Below, one piece after another: positions 17,688 through 25,379 of a DNA stretch of 45,200 nucleotides. Both the position numbers and the translations under genes were made by a program. The notes beneath the pieces were generated by a model, which saw only the letters and a list, made by a program, of their open reading frames with translations, was not told where the DNA came from and searched no databases. How positions within the stretch are numbered: the stretch's first letter is position 1; each line of letters begins with the position of its first letter. The DNA comes from Hwanghaeella sp. (GTDB lineage: Bacteria; Pseudomonadota; Alphaproteobacteria; UBA8366; Aestuariispiraceae): contig JANQIT010000332.1 of assembly GCA_028282025.1 (NCBI GenBank), forward strand, positions 1 through 45,200, read 5' to 3'.

Positions 17688-17719
17688 TTGATTTTATCGT
17701 CCGGTAAGATTATCTTACC
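17688..17719 (+). promoter_or_regulatory. promoter with overlapping operator palindrome
   Basis: TTGATT (17688-17693) and TATCTT (17711-17716) are 17 bp apart. The -10 lies inside a perfect 17-bp palindrome, GGTAAGATTATCTTACC (17703-17719), and a further half-site GGTAAG follows at 17723-17728. The first gene starts at 17744. A repressor bound here would block the promoter; the XRE protein of the operon is the natural candidate, with ImmA-type cleavage as the inducing step. Confidence 0.65.
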
Positions 17720-17743
17720 AATGGTAAGGAAAGGCTAGAGCCG

Positions 17744-18064
17744 ATGGATTCAGTAGAAATTAAGCAAAACCTATGCGCCGTGATCGCGGAAATTCAGGAA
17801 ACAAGTGGGTATGAATGCCCACCCCTGACTGGTGCGACGATACCAGGACGGGACGTTAAGGAATTCAAGAGCGAAATCTGGCCGTACGCTATTTCTATGT
17901 TGGAGGACAAAACCGGCGTTGTGGTGCCCGAGGATGAAAACTTGTTCTGCGACTCCAAAACAAAAGTTCTCCTATCGATCGATGAGTGCGTCGAGAAGGT
18001 GATGGTGATTCTCCAGAAAGGAGAAAAGAGAAAAGCAGAAGTCGAAGGGGCGGTTCATGAATGA
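17744..18064 (+). CDS. acyl-carrier-protein-like small protein
   Basis: The 106-aa acidic helical protein has an ACP-like layout: helix 1 (about 4-20), a long loop, helix 2 beginning FKSEIWPYAISMLEDKTG (41-58), then VVVPEDENLF, and a last helix LSIDECVEKVMVIL (78-91). In ACPs the phosphopantetheine serine begins helix 2 in a DSL motif; here S43 in FKSE is at that place. The similarity is of pattern, not strong identity. A holo-ACP synthase gene 4 kb downstream would be its modifying enzyme. It is the first gene of an overlapping operon and overlaps the XRE gene by 8 bp. It could instead be a non-enzymatic helical protein. Confidence 0.5.
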   Translation: MDSVEIKQNLCAVIAEIQETSGYECPPLTGATIPGRDVKEFKSEIWPYAISMLEDKTGVVVPEDENLFCDSKTKVLLSIDECVEKVMVILQKGEKRKAEVEGAVHE

Positions 18065-18416
18065 AGCGGAGAAGAAGGGGCTAATCGGATCCCGCATTAG
18101 GCACGCGAGAAAGATGGCCGGGTTGTCACAAGGGCAGGTCGCCAAGTTACTCAAGCTACATCGCCCATCAATTTCAGAAATCGAAGCTGGAAACAGAAAG
18201 ATTTCAGCGGATGAACTTTCGACGTTTGCAGAGATTTTTGACGTAAGCGCATCTTGGCTTCTCGGAGAAGCAGACGAGCGTCTGGAATCGGACGATCCAC
18301 GTCTTCAATTAGCAGCCCGAGAGCTGGCGAAAATCAAATCGGAAGACCTCGACAAGTTAATGACCCTGCTTGCAGCGATGCGCGGGAAGCCGACGCTGGA
18401 GGGAGGCGGCCAGTAA
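18057..18416 (+). CDS. XRE family transcriptional repressor
   Basis: The 119-aa protein has a standard helix-turn-helix (about residues 9-63; GLSQGQVAKLLKLHRPSISE) and a helical C-terminal tail. It is encoded directly before an ImmA/IrrE-type protease, the arrangement in which the protease cleaves or inactivates the repressor after a stress signal, as in ICEBs1 ImmR/ImmA. Its likely operator is the palindrome at 17703-17719. It overlaps the previous gene by 8 bp and the next by 1 bp. Confidence 0.88.
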   Translation: MNEAEKKGLIGSRIRHARKMAGLSQGQVAKLLKLHRPSISEIEAGNRKISADELSTFAEIFDVSASWLLGEADERLESDDPRLQLAARELAKIKSEDLDKLMTLLAAMRGKPTLEGGGQ

Positions 18417-19330
18417 TGTTTGCATTGAAAGATAGGCAGATGACGTTTGACCGTAAGAAGCTCGCCTTACAAGCCACCCGCGCATCAATGAAAGCTCGCC
18501 GAATTGCTGGTAATGACTATGTTGCGCCAGTGAACGTCTATGACGCGTGTGAAGCTCATGGTGTCGTCGTCCGATTCAACGACATCAGCATGGAAGGTAT
18601 GTACGACCGTCATCCTCGACCGCGTATCCACATTTCGGCTCTCCGGCCTCTCGTTCGGCGAAACCTGACCTGTGCACATGAACTCGGACACCATGTCTTT
18701 GGGCATGGTTCGACAATTGATGAAATGAATAACCGGTCAGAAGTCGCGGATCACAACAATCCTATCGAGTACGCTGCAAACCAGTTCGCATATTTCTTCA
18801 CGATGCCGACGCTTGGGGTTCGAAACGCGTTAACAACGCGTGGACTGAACCTGAGCACGGCTGGAGCGAAGGACTTGTTCCGGGTCTCAAGTCACTTTGG
18901 CGTAGGGTACACGACGCTCTTGATGCACCTTCGTTACGGGCTGGGCATTCTTTCGGAACCGAGATTTCGAGAGTTGAAAAAGATCTCGCCGAAGGAGATC
19001 CGCCACGACGTTCTACAGAGCGACGCTGAGGACCCGATGGTTTTGGTTGATACGGCGTGGACAGCTCCGACAGTTGATCTTGAAACCGGAGATTTTTTAG
19101 TACTCCCGTCCAAAACCTCTGGTGTTCCGAAACAGTTGGAACCCGTTGGTGAAGTGCCTGATGGATTTGTCTATCGGGCGAAATCGGTGGGGGTTGGACG
19201 GGTCGAGCCCACCGCATTGGGGACAGGCCTGTTTGTCCGGGTAGCCAAGAAAAGCGTCGTTGACGACAAGCTGGTCGGATACATCGGCTTGGCCAAGTAC
19301 CGCCACTTGGAGGACGACGATGACGAGTAA
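18416..19330 (+). CDS. ImmA/IrrE-type metalloprotease (DUF955)
   Basis: The 304-aa protein carries the zinc-binding HExxH motif in CAHELGHHVFGHG (residues 88-93), followed by the EYAANQFAYFFTMP helix with the third ligand region, typical of ImmA/IrrE peptidases. Residues about 190-304 form an extra domain of mostly beta character. Family members cut a partner XRE repressor, relieving repression after DNA damage or another cue. ATG at 18416 overlaps the XRE stop (TAATG). An alternative start is M9. The gene overlaps the next by 11 bp. Confidence 0.88.
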   Translation: MFALKDRQMTFDRKKLALQATRASMKARRIAGNDYVAPVNVYDACEAHGVVVRFNDISMEGMYDRHPRPRIHISALRPLVRRNLTCAHELGHHVFGHGSTIDEMNNRSEVADHNNPIEYAANQFAYFFTMPTLGVRNALTTRGLNLSTAGAKDLFRVSSHFGVGYTTLLMHLRYGLGILSEPRFRELKKISPKEIRHDVLQSDAEDPMVLVDTAWTAPTVDLETGDFLVLPSKTSGVPKQLEPVGEVPDGFVYRAKSVGVGRVEPTALGTGLFVRVAKKSVVDDKLVGYIGLAKYRHLEDDDDE

Positions 19331-20120
19331 AGGTGAATTTGTCGGCCCGCTTTACATCGAAGACAAGAATCTATCATTCGCATGGGGGCAAGTAGTCGCA
19401 CATATCTTCGACCACAAAGGTCGAGAAGTGTCTCCCTTGATCGTTAGCATCACGGGGTTCGACGAGAACGGTACTGTCCAGGAGGACGAGGGAATCCGCC
19501 AAGCCTTGGATGACCTACTTGCTCAGAAAGGACAGCAAAGCGTCGAGAAGGTCGCATTCACGATTTTTCCCGAACGGTATTGGGTCATGGCTCAGGGCGA
19601 CCGTACGAAGCTTTTCAGTTCATATATGCGAGCTTTCCCAAGGTTCCAAAAAATGGAGCCGCGCAAGAACGCACACGGGCTGTATTTCGAGCGGTTGATC
19701 AATTTCCCTGGTGCTCCAAACGAGGGCAACCAGTTGGAAACGATCCTCTCCAAATACAACGGTAGAGGCGGGAAGATCCAGCGCATGCAGTTGCAAGCAA
19801 GCACATTCGATCCTGCCCGAGACCATTCAGAATCTGCAATTCACGGGTTTCCCTGCCTCCAGCATGTAACGTTCGCACCTTCGTCCGAAGGGCTCGTTGT
19901 AAATGCGTTTTATGCGACTCAGCAGTTGTTTGTGAGGGCCTATGGGAATTTTCTTGGCTTATCGCGTCTTGGTGCGTTTATGGCTCATGAAATGGGCGTG
20001 GAGATGGCGAGACTCAACGTAATGATCGGCATCGAGAAGCTGGAAGGTGTTGCAAAAACTTGCGATGAGGTCGGTCGAATTGTGGAAATGATTAATCAAA
20101 GAAAAGTCGAGGGGTCGTGA
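19320..20120 (+). CDS. divergent thymidylate-synthase-like protein
   Basis: A 266-aa protein. The segment GFPCLQHVTFAPSSEGLVVNA (around C179) matches the nucleophile region of the thymidylate synthase superfamily (PC-x-x-x-x-F). It is followed by FYATQQLFVRAYGNFLGLSRL, like the RSxDxxLGxPFN region with Asn retained, and a helix FMAHEMGVEMARL. The final H-x-Y substrate loop is not seen. Relatives include phage enzymes that make 5-hydroxymethyl dUMP or dCMP. A cysteine attack on a pyrimidine nucleotide is therefore plausible, with changed cofactor or product. ATG at 19320 overlaps the protease gene by 11 bp; its stop overlaps the next start (GTGA). Confidence 0.65.
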   Translation: MTSKGEFVGPLYIEDKNLSFAWGQVVAHIFDHKGREVSPLIVSITGFDENGTVQEDEGIRQALDDLLAQKGQQSVEKVAFTIFPERYWVMAQGDRTKLFSSYMRAFPRFQKMEPRKNAHGLYFERLINFPGAPNEGNQLETILSKYNGRGGKIQRMQLQASTFDPARDHSESAIHGFPCLQHVTFAPSSEGLVVNAFYATQQLFVRAYGNFLGLSRLGAFMAHEMGVEMARLNVMIGIEKLEGVAKTCDEVGRIVEMINQRKVEGS

Positions 20121-21196
20121 ATAGTAAGTCGAAGAGTAAAGGTCAGCAGCTTGATCTGCTAAAGAGCGATCCAACCAAGCCGGTATCACACTGGCGTCCA
20201 TTCCCAAGTATCACACCGCGCGACTTTCATTCTCCAGCATTGGTTACTCAGGCGTATGACACGTACTGGTATTTTGCCGCTGAACGTCAAAACGTTTTCT
20301 TCAATAGACTTCGGCGTTCTAATGCTTCTTGGACAGACGATCCAATACTAACAGAGTACAAGTTTACGAACGCCTACCGGGCGGCGGATCGTGTCAGCCA
20401 ATACCTGATCAGAAATGTAATTTATCGTGATGATCTTCCCAGCAATGAAAGGGACGTCTTCTTTCGGACAATACTCTTCAAGCTGTTCAATAGGATCGAG
20501 ACTTGGGAACACTTGGAACGGGAGGTGGGTCCGATAGCATGGGAAGCATATGATTTTCGAATCTACGACGCTGCCCTCAAAAAACTCAAAAAGTCCGGCC
20601 AGAAAGTGTATTCCGCCGCGTATATCATGCATCCGGGAAGCAGTGCATTTGGATACAAACTCAAGCACCAGAACCATCTGAAACTACTTGAGCGAATGAT
20701 GGAAGATGAGTTGCCCTTGCGGATTGCGGGAACCAAGCGAATGCAAGAAGGCTTCGATTTGCTCAAGCTCTATCCGACCATTGGCGATTTTCTTGGTTAT
20801 CAGTTCATAACAGACCTCAACTACAGCGAAATCACAGACTATTCCGAAATGGAATTCGTCATCCCTGGTCCAGGAGCGCTTGATGGCATAAGCAAATGCT
20901 TTGCAAGTCTTGGAGGATTGAATGAAGTTGAAATAATCCGATATGTTGCAGATATTCAGGAAGAAGAATTCGAACGGCTTGGTCTAAGTTTCCAAGGTCT
21001 CTGGGGGCGACGGCTTCAGCTTATCGATTGTCAGAACCTATTTTGCGAGGTCAGCAAGTACACGAGGGTCTCCCATCCTGATATTGCAGGCGTATCGAAT
21101 CGGACACGGATCAAACAAAAATTTTCAGCCAACAACTCCAAGATTCATTACTGGTTTCCACCGAAATGGGGGATCGATACGGGAGATACTTCATGA
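20117..21196 (+). CDS. HMU-kinase-helical / thymine-pyrophosphorylase-like protein
   Basis: The 359-aa protein (GTG start, GTGA overlap) has the segment YWYFAAERQNVFFNRL (50-65), then WTDDPILTEYKFTNAYRAADRVSQYLI (72-98). To my memory this matches the helical family associated with phage 5-hydroxymethyl-uracil DNA kinases and alpha-glutamyl/putrescinyl-thymine pyrophosphorylases, which convert hydroxymethyl-uracil into hypermodified thymines. I cannot tell which of the two subfamilies applies. No P-loop kinase domain is fused. Its link to a thymidylate-synthase-like gene upstream and MazG downstream suggests work on a pyrimidine nucleotide or base. Confidence 0.6.
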   Translation: MNSKSKSKGQQLDLLKSDPTKPVSHWRPFPSITPRDFHSPALVTQAYDTYWYFAAERQNVFFNRLRRSNASWTDDPILTEYKFTNAYRAADRVSQYLIRNVIYRDDLPSNERDVFFRTILFKLFNRIETWEHLEREVGPIAWEAYDFRIYDAALKKLKKSGQKVYSAAYIMHPGSSAFGYKLKHQNHLKLLERMMEDELPLRIAGTKRMQEGFDLLKLYPTIGDFLGYQFITDLNYSEITDYSEMEFVIPGPGALDGISKCFASLGGLNEVEIIRYVADIQEEEFERLGLSFQGLWGRRLQLIDCQNLFCEVSKYTRVSHPDIAGVSNRTRIKQKFSANNSKIHYWFPPKWGIDTGDTS

Positions 21197-22077
21197 ATTT
21201 CCACGACTACCAACAAGAGGCGCTAAAGACCGATCAAGTGCCATACCGATCCGGCGAGGATGGAGACCTTTCCAATATTGTCGTTCCCCTATTGGGCCTC
21301 GCCGGCGAAGCTGGCGAGTTGCTGAGTGAATACAAGAAATACCTGAGAGATGGCGAAGCACACCAACTGTTCAAAGAGCGAATTGAAGAGGAGTTGGGCG
21401 ATCTGCTTTGGTACATTTCAAACGTGGCGTCAAAGTTCGATCTGGATCTCAGCAAGATTGCTGTGAACAACTTAGCAAAGGCCGCAGACCGTTGGGGCGG
21501 CGATATCTGCTCAGTTCGGAATTTCGACCAAGACTATGAAGACGCCGAGAGTTTTCCCAGGAAGTTTGAGGTCGAATTGCGCGCCGAAACGAACGACGGT
21601 GTGGTCAAGATTCAGCCCTATATAGATGGTGAAGCATTTGGAAATGAACTAACCGACAATCATCCAAATGATGATGGATATCGCTTCCACGATGTATTCC
21701 ATCTTGCGTACGTTGCGGTTCTTGGCTGGTCGCCTGTCATTAGGAAACTCATGGGTAGAAAGCGGCGGAGCAACGAACAGACAGATGAGGTTGAGGACGG
21801 TGGGCGCGCCATCGTTATCGACGAGGCTATTGTTGCACTGGTGTTTGACTATGCATCTGTTCACGGCCGTCTGGAGAAAACCGATACCGTAGATTTTCAC
21901 CTCTTGAAGACGATCAAGAGCATGACCGGTCACCTGGAAGTGAGCGAGAGAACCACTGGGGATTGGGAGAAAGCAATAGTTGACGGGTTCAAGGTTTGGC
22001 GGCAGGTCGTCGCGAACAACGGCGGAAGAATGTCGGTTGACCTTGACCAGCGAGAGATCCGTTTTCTCGGTACCTGA
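21193..22077 (+). CDS. MazG-type NTP pyrophosphohydrolase with C-terminal helical domain
   Basis: The 294-aa protein has an N-terminal MazG-like domain with GLAGEAGEL (35-43) and EEELGDLLWYI (65-75), the ExxE...ExxD metal-binding pattern that splits (d)NTPs to monophosphate and pyrophosphate. Residues about 135-294 form a second helical domain including DDGYRFHDVFHLAYVAVLGW, found in longer MazG-like proteins. ATG at 21193 overlaps the previous stop (ATGA). It is the last gene of the overlapping operon and would shape the dNTP pool for the system. Its stop is 4 bp from that of the convergent PPTase gene. Confidence 0.85.
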   Translation: MNFHDYQQEALKTDQVPYRSGEDGDLSNIVVPLLGLAGEAGELLSEYKKYLRDGEAHQLFKERIEEELGDLLWYISNVASKFDLDLSKIAVNNLAKAADRWGGDICSVRNFDQDYEDAESFPRKFEVELRAETNDGVVKIQPYIDGEAFGNELTDNHPNDDGYRFHDVFHLAYVAVLGWSPVIRKLMGRKRRSNEQTDEVEDGGRAIVIDEAIVALVFDYASVHGRLEKTDTVDFHLLKTIKSMTGHLEVSERTTGDWEKAIVDGFKVWRQVVANNGGRMSVDLDQREIRFLGT

Positions 22078-22081
22078 GCGC

Positions 22082-22462
22082 CTACGCTGTTGCGATTGCG
22101 CTCGCTACAGCAACGCCCCCCGAATAGCTGTAGCTGATCCACCATTCGCGTATACCAAGCTCTTCCGCTAGTTCGGCAGCCTTGCCATGCAGGATGCACT
22201 TTGGGCTGCCGTCTTCGCTGGTTTCAATCTCGATGTCTGTGAACGCCAACCCGTCCCCAAAGCCGTGCTTGAGCGACTTCATGATTGCTTCTTTTGCCGC
22301 GAGTCGAGTCGCCAGTCTGGAAATTCTGTCCGCGCATAGCGGAATGTCTTCAAGTTCCTTCTGAGTGAAATAGCGACTTAGGTGCTTAGTGCTGCCGTTT
22401 TGGAAGAGCTTCTCAAGTCTTTCAACGTCAACATTGTCGATACCGTGTCCAACAATACTCAT
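22082..22462 (-). CDS. holo-[acyl-carrier-protein] synthase (AcpS type)
   Basis: The 126-aa protein has the AcpS motifs GHGIDNVDVERLEKL (metal ligand D9) and RLAAKEAIMKSLKHGFG (E58), plus the C-terminal ISYSYSGGVAVASA where housekeeping enzymes have SISHT. It transfers 4'-phosphopantetheine from CoA to a carrier-protein serine. AGGAGG lies just before the ATG at 22462. It sits in a mobile element, convergent with an operon that encodes an ACP-like protein, so a dedicated partner role is likely; a housekeeping acpS would be expected elsewhere. Confidence 0.85.
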   Translation of the reverse strand: MSIVGHGIDNVDVERLEKLFQNGSTKHLSRYFTQKELEDIPLCADRISRLATRLAAKEAIMKSLKHGFGDGLAFTDIEIETSEDGSPKCILHGKAAELAEELGIREWWISYSYSGGVAVASAIATA

Positions 22463-22600
22463 TCATCCTCCTAATCCTGTCCCTTGGATTTTACTGGAAA
22501 GGGTAAACGAGATCGACTGTAGAAAGAACTGGCGTGCACATGACCACGATCCGTTCGAAGGCACCAAGGTCAATCCAACAGACCCAATGTTGGCCGGGAT

Positions 22601-22724
22601 GAAACGTCGGAACGTTTCGATTGGGGCTATGCCCCAACAGGCCGGGAGGATGCAACGGAGGCGCGCAGCGGGCCTCCTTGCCGAGCGCAGCGAGACAAGA
22701 TGGTGCGTATTACGCACACATCTT
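22601..22724. other. cluster of three perfect or near-perfect hairpins in a 405-bp gap
   Basis: The gene-free region 22463-22867 holds GAAACGT-CGGA-ACGTTTC (22601-22618), TTGGGGC-TAT-GCCCCAA (22621-22637), and a 13-bp stem AAGATGGTGCGTA/TACGCACACATCTT with one bulge (22697-22724). The phrase GGCCGGGA is repeated before and after the first two. The whole stretch could be a small structured RNA, the leader of the PPTase gene, or a recombination scar. No ORF with protein character was seen. Confidence 0.45.
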
Positions 22725-22867
22725 GCGTACGTTTAGTAAGCCTCAAAGCCCAACGAATTCAATTCATTGATCTAGCTATAATCTGGTTTCGAGACCCCTC
22801 CCCGTAAAACCACCAAATCCTGTGTCCGCCGAGCTTCCAATGGAAAATCCGGAAGACGTGAGAAAGG

Positions 22868-23791
22868 CTAGACAAAAATGACGGAACCTTCTTTACGTGG
22901 ATCGATGAGTGCCAAAGCAATTTTCGGAACTTTCTCATCGATTTCATTTTCCGGAATTAGGTTCACCTTTTTGATTTCTTTGAGACGACGCGGCCAATCT
23001 TCTTGAGTGCAGTTGTTGTCATAGATTGGGCCAAGGTGCTCCAAGTAGACTTTGGTTGCGTAGATCCGACCCGCCCATGTTCCCATCGTGATTCCGTGAA
23101 GTTCTTCAATTCGGCCATCCTCGGAGTAGTGTTGGTGAACCATATTGGTGCGCGCTACCTTAGTACCGGTATCGTGATCCATCCAAAGATACTTGTACTC
23201 TCGCCTCCATATATAACCTTCGAATCGTTGCATCCGATTTCTGCTGTTCTTATCACCGTGGTAAGCGTGCAACTCCCAAGCACGAAACACGCCAGAACTC
23301 GTGTCGTGCACAAAACGAACCAAGCCACGACAGACAGCTCCTGGATAACGTAGAGATGGTCTATATGAAGCGTAGAAACCTGGGAGCACTTGAGCCATCT
23401 GGCGGACGGTGTTGTTCCACATACCCAAGCGAGAAAATACAGAAAAAAAGAGATGATCTTTGCCCGCGCTTTCCTCTAATCCGTAGCGCTGGCGTGACGC
23501 TAGGAAATTTTGCTCTCTTCTGAGAACACTAACGATTTTGTAAAATGCTTGTTCCTTAATTTTCTTGTGTTCGATCTCCGGAGCTTTCAACAGGTTATTG
23601 AAGGAAGATGCGTGAAGAATACCTTTTAGTTCATCATGTTCTACGAGCCACTTTTGAGTAAACTCGCGCTCCTCAGTCATAGACTTGATCCATTTAAGAA
23701 GGAAAACGACGTTCTCTTCCGCATAAGGGAAATCGAGTGCGTCATTCCATTTCTCGAAACTAACTTCGGTTCTCAAGGGTTCTTTCTGCAT
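22868..23791 (-). CDS. unknown cargo protein, 307 aa
   Basis: A 307-residue protein with AT-richer codon use than the host genes. Residues about 1-120 look helical. Residues about 130-270 look beta-rich, with LPGFYASYRPSLRYPGAVCR, RFEGYIWRREYKYLWMDHD and HGITMGTWAGRIYATKVYLE. That second half loosely resembles the sensor-like C-terminal half of some alphaproteobacterial helix-turn-helix regulators, but no helix-turn-helix is clear. It has no operon partner. Its position in the cargo zone suggests an accessory or conflict role; this is inference only. Confidence 0.6.
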   Translation of the reverse strand: MQKEPLRTEVSFEKWNDALDFPYAEENVVFLLKWIKSMTEEREFTQKWLVEHDELKGILHASSFNNLLKAPEIEHKKIKEQAFYKIVSVLRREQNFLASRQRYGLEESAGKDHLFFSVFSRLGMWNNTVRQMAQVLPGFYASYRPSLRYPGAVCRGLVRFVHDTSSGVFRAWELHAYHGDKNSRNRMQRFEGYIWRREYKYLWMDHDTGTKVARTNMVHQHYSEDGRIEELHGITMGTWAGRIYATKVYLEHLGPIYDNNCTQEDWPRRLKEIKKVNLIPENEIDEKVPKIALALIDPRKEGSVIFV

Positions 23792-23811
23792 AACTTTATT
23801 CTCCGCTCATG

Positions 23812-23830
23812 GGTGAATTGGCAGACGCGC
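23812..23830 (+). other. tRNA-Leu D-arm-like fragment
   Basis: GGTGAATTGGCAGACGCGC differs from the common bacterial tRNA-Leu stretch GGCGGAATTGGTAGACGCGC at only about three positions. The expected anticodon arm and T-arm do not follow, so it is not a tRNA gene. It may be a relic of an old tRNA-borne attachment site, or chance. Confidence 0.3.
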
Positions 23831-24042
23831 AAATTATATGAGCAGAGTAGCAAAAATTGTGAATGCAAAAAGAGAAAGTTTGTGGTAAGTCATTTTCAAA
23901 TGAATTTTTTGGCGATTCTGCGAATTGGGAGGCGTGCTTCGTGAATTAGTTACCGGTCTGTGCGATCAAATCGGCTCATGAAGTTCTTGTTTACAGCAAA
24001 GAGAATGCTCAGAGAGCATGCAGCCCTACTCTGTAGTTTTTA

Positions 24043-24138
24043 AGAGTGGCAGCTTTTCCCATATCAAACTGCTCGTTGCGAGCTGCTGGTCGAATTCAGT
24101 CTGCAACGCCGACACAGTTACTAGTTCGCTGCCACTCT
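24043..24138. repeat. 96-bp element bounded by an 11-bp perfect inverted repeat
   Basis: AGAGTGGCAGC (24043-24053) is repeated inverted as GCTGCCACTCT (24128-24138). Inside is a small stem CTCG-TTG-CGAG. A further perfect hairpin, ATGCTC-AGA-GAGCAT, lies just upstream (24005-24019). The gap 23792-24237 has no gene. This could be a miniature inverted-repeat element or a structured RNA in front of the 24238 gene. Confidence 0.4.
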
Positions 24139-24237
24139 AGCACTACTAAGTAAGTAGCGTGGGACACGTTCTCAGTTTTGAATTCGTTCGTCAGTTTGGT
24201 TTGTGTTGTATCACGCATTGCGCAAAGAAGTTGTGAG

Positions 24238-24528
24238 ATGAGCAAACGAACAGTCCATCTGAACTTTGGTATGCTGAAGAAGTTGCGTGCAAACTCGAAT
24301 GTCCCAAGATCCATCAAGGGACGCGTTTTGGGATTGCTGAAACTACTAGAAGATGACAGCTGCCTCGCTTCGGAAGGGTTTGTTGCGGTGCCGCAAGAGA
24401 GCATAAATAAGGGTTGGGAAACTATTGTTTATATCTCAACCGACTTGTTGCTGTTCGTGGAACAAAATGATGATCGAGTGTGGGTAGACAACTTTGTCTT
24501 TGAAGAGGAAATGAGTGTCGCAAGCTAA
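24238..24528 (+). CDS. hypothetical small protein, 96 aa
   Basis: A 96-aa protein beginning MSKRTVHLNFGMLKKLRANS. Its N-terminus is basic and its C-terminal half alternates hydrophobic strands (GWETIVYISTDLLLFVEQNDDRVWVDNFVF). The size and the beta-rich C-terminus resemble small toxin-like folds, but no family motif is visible. I chose the ATG at 24238; an upstream ATG (24178) adds 20 residues. The surrounding DNA is AT-rich cargo. Confidence 0.5.
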   Translation: MSKRTVHLNFGMLKKLRANSNVPRSIKGRVLGLLKLLEDDSCLASEGFVAVPQESINKGWETIVYISTDLLLFVEQNDDRVWVDNFVFEEEMSVAS

Positions 24529-24552
24529 TTTTCTGCTGCCAGCTGCCTCCCA

Positions 24553-25290
24553 CTAGCTGCGTTCATTCTGGTCCGACGCTGCATTGTGCGGAGAATACTC
24601 TAGGCAAGAACAGTCATCGGGTAGAAACTTCTCTATCAGTTCATCAACAAGATAGCGTCTTACGTGTGGGGTCGTGAACATTGGATCGTCTACAATTATA
24701 GGAATTTTGCTTCCATTTTTTTCGATGTATCCTAGATCGTGAATGGTACGCAATTTAAGGGCAGCGCAGGCTGCAATGGCGTCGTACCTATCCTCAGGTA
24801 TCTCATAAAACAGCTTAGAACTTGATGCTTTTTGATATGAGATTTCTTTAAGGAAATTCTCATCTGGAACAAGTGGTCGAAAAAATGACCTTCCAATGTT
24901 TTTGGCAGACCCCAGGTTCTCATTGTCTGTAATTGCAAAAATGCGACCACGAGGTTTGTCATAGTAGTAAGCGTAAAGATATTGCAGATAGTACATTATT
25001 GGCTGCAGCCCAAAGCCATTCAATGTCACGCGGGTCGCACCAAATTCAATGTGAAGATCATAGTGAAAGTGTAGTGTTAGGCTGACTGCGTGAATATCAT
25101 TTTTATTATCTAAGACTGCGATAACACTGTTTCGTTCAATTGACTCAATTAAAGAAAGAGGGTTTCTTTCTCTATTAAATTGGTTTCGATTATTGGTATA
25201 ATACTTAATGATTTCGGGAAAGTGAACGCGTGGATCTTTGTGATACGTGGCGGTTATTCTATACACATGCAATCCCCTTGCATTTCGCAC
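24553..25290 (-). CDS. possible GNAT-fold acetyltransferase
   Basis: A 245-aa protein with AT-rich codon use. Strand-like segments (NSVIAVLDNKNDIHAVSLTL) are followed by GFGLQPIMYYLQYLYAYYY and IFAITDNENLGSAKNIGRSFF, which fits the acetyl-CoA-binding and N-x-x-S-x-x-I patterns of GNAT enzymes. The acetyl-CoA loop RxxGxG is not canonical, so this is tentative. It is convergent with the 24238 gene. No partner is evident; acetylation of a toxin, tRNA or small molecule would all be possible. Confidence 0.45.
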   Translation of the reverse strand: MRNARGLHVYRITATYHKDPRVHFPEIIKYYTNNRNQFNRERNPLSLIESIERNSVIAVLDNKNDIHAVSLTLHFHYDLHIEFGATRVTLNGFGLQPIMYYLQYLYAYYYDKPRGRIFAITDNENLGSAKNIGRSFFRPLVPDENFLKEISYQKASSSKLFYEIPEDRYDAIAACAALKLRTIHDLGYIEKNGSKIPIIVDDPMFTTPHVRRYLVDELIEKFLPDDCSCLEYSPHNAASDQNERS

Positions 25291-25379
25291 ATGCTGTGCT
25301 ATATAGCCAAGTTACGGGCCTTCGATTTTTCGACTATACCTAGTTTGACCACAGAGAAGTGAAATGGGAGATTGCAGCT

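Noticed and set aside
24043-24528. Type III toxin-antitoxin (RNA antitoxin repeat plus small toxin)
   Set aside because: The 96-bp unit is a single inverted repeat, not tandem repeats, and the 96-aa protein lacks a ToxN-like length and motifs.
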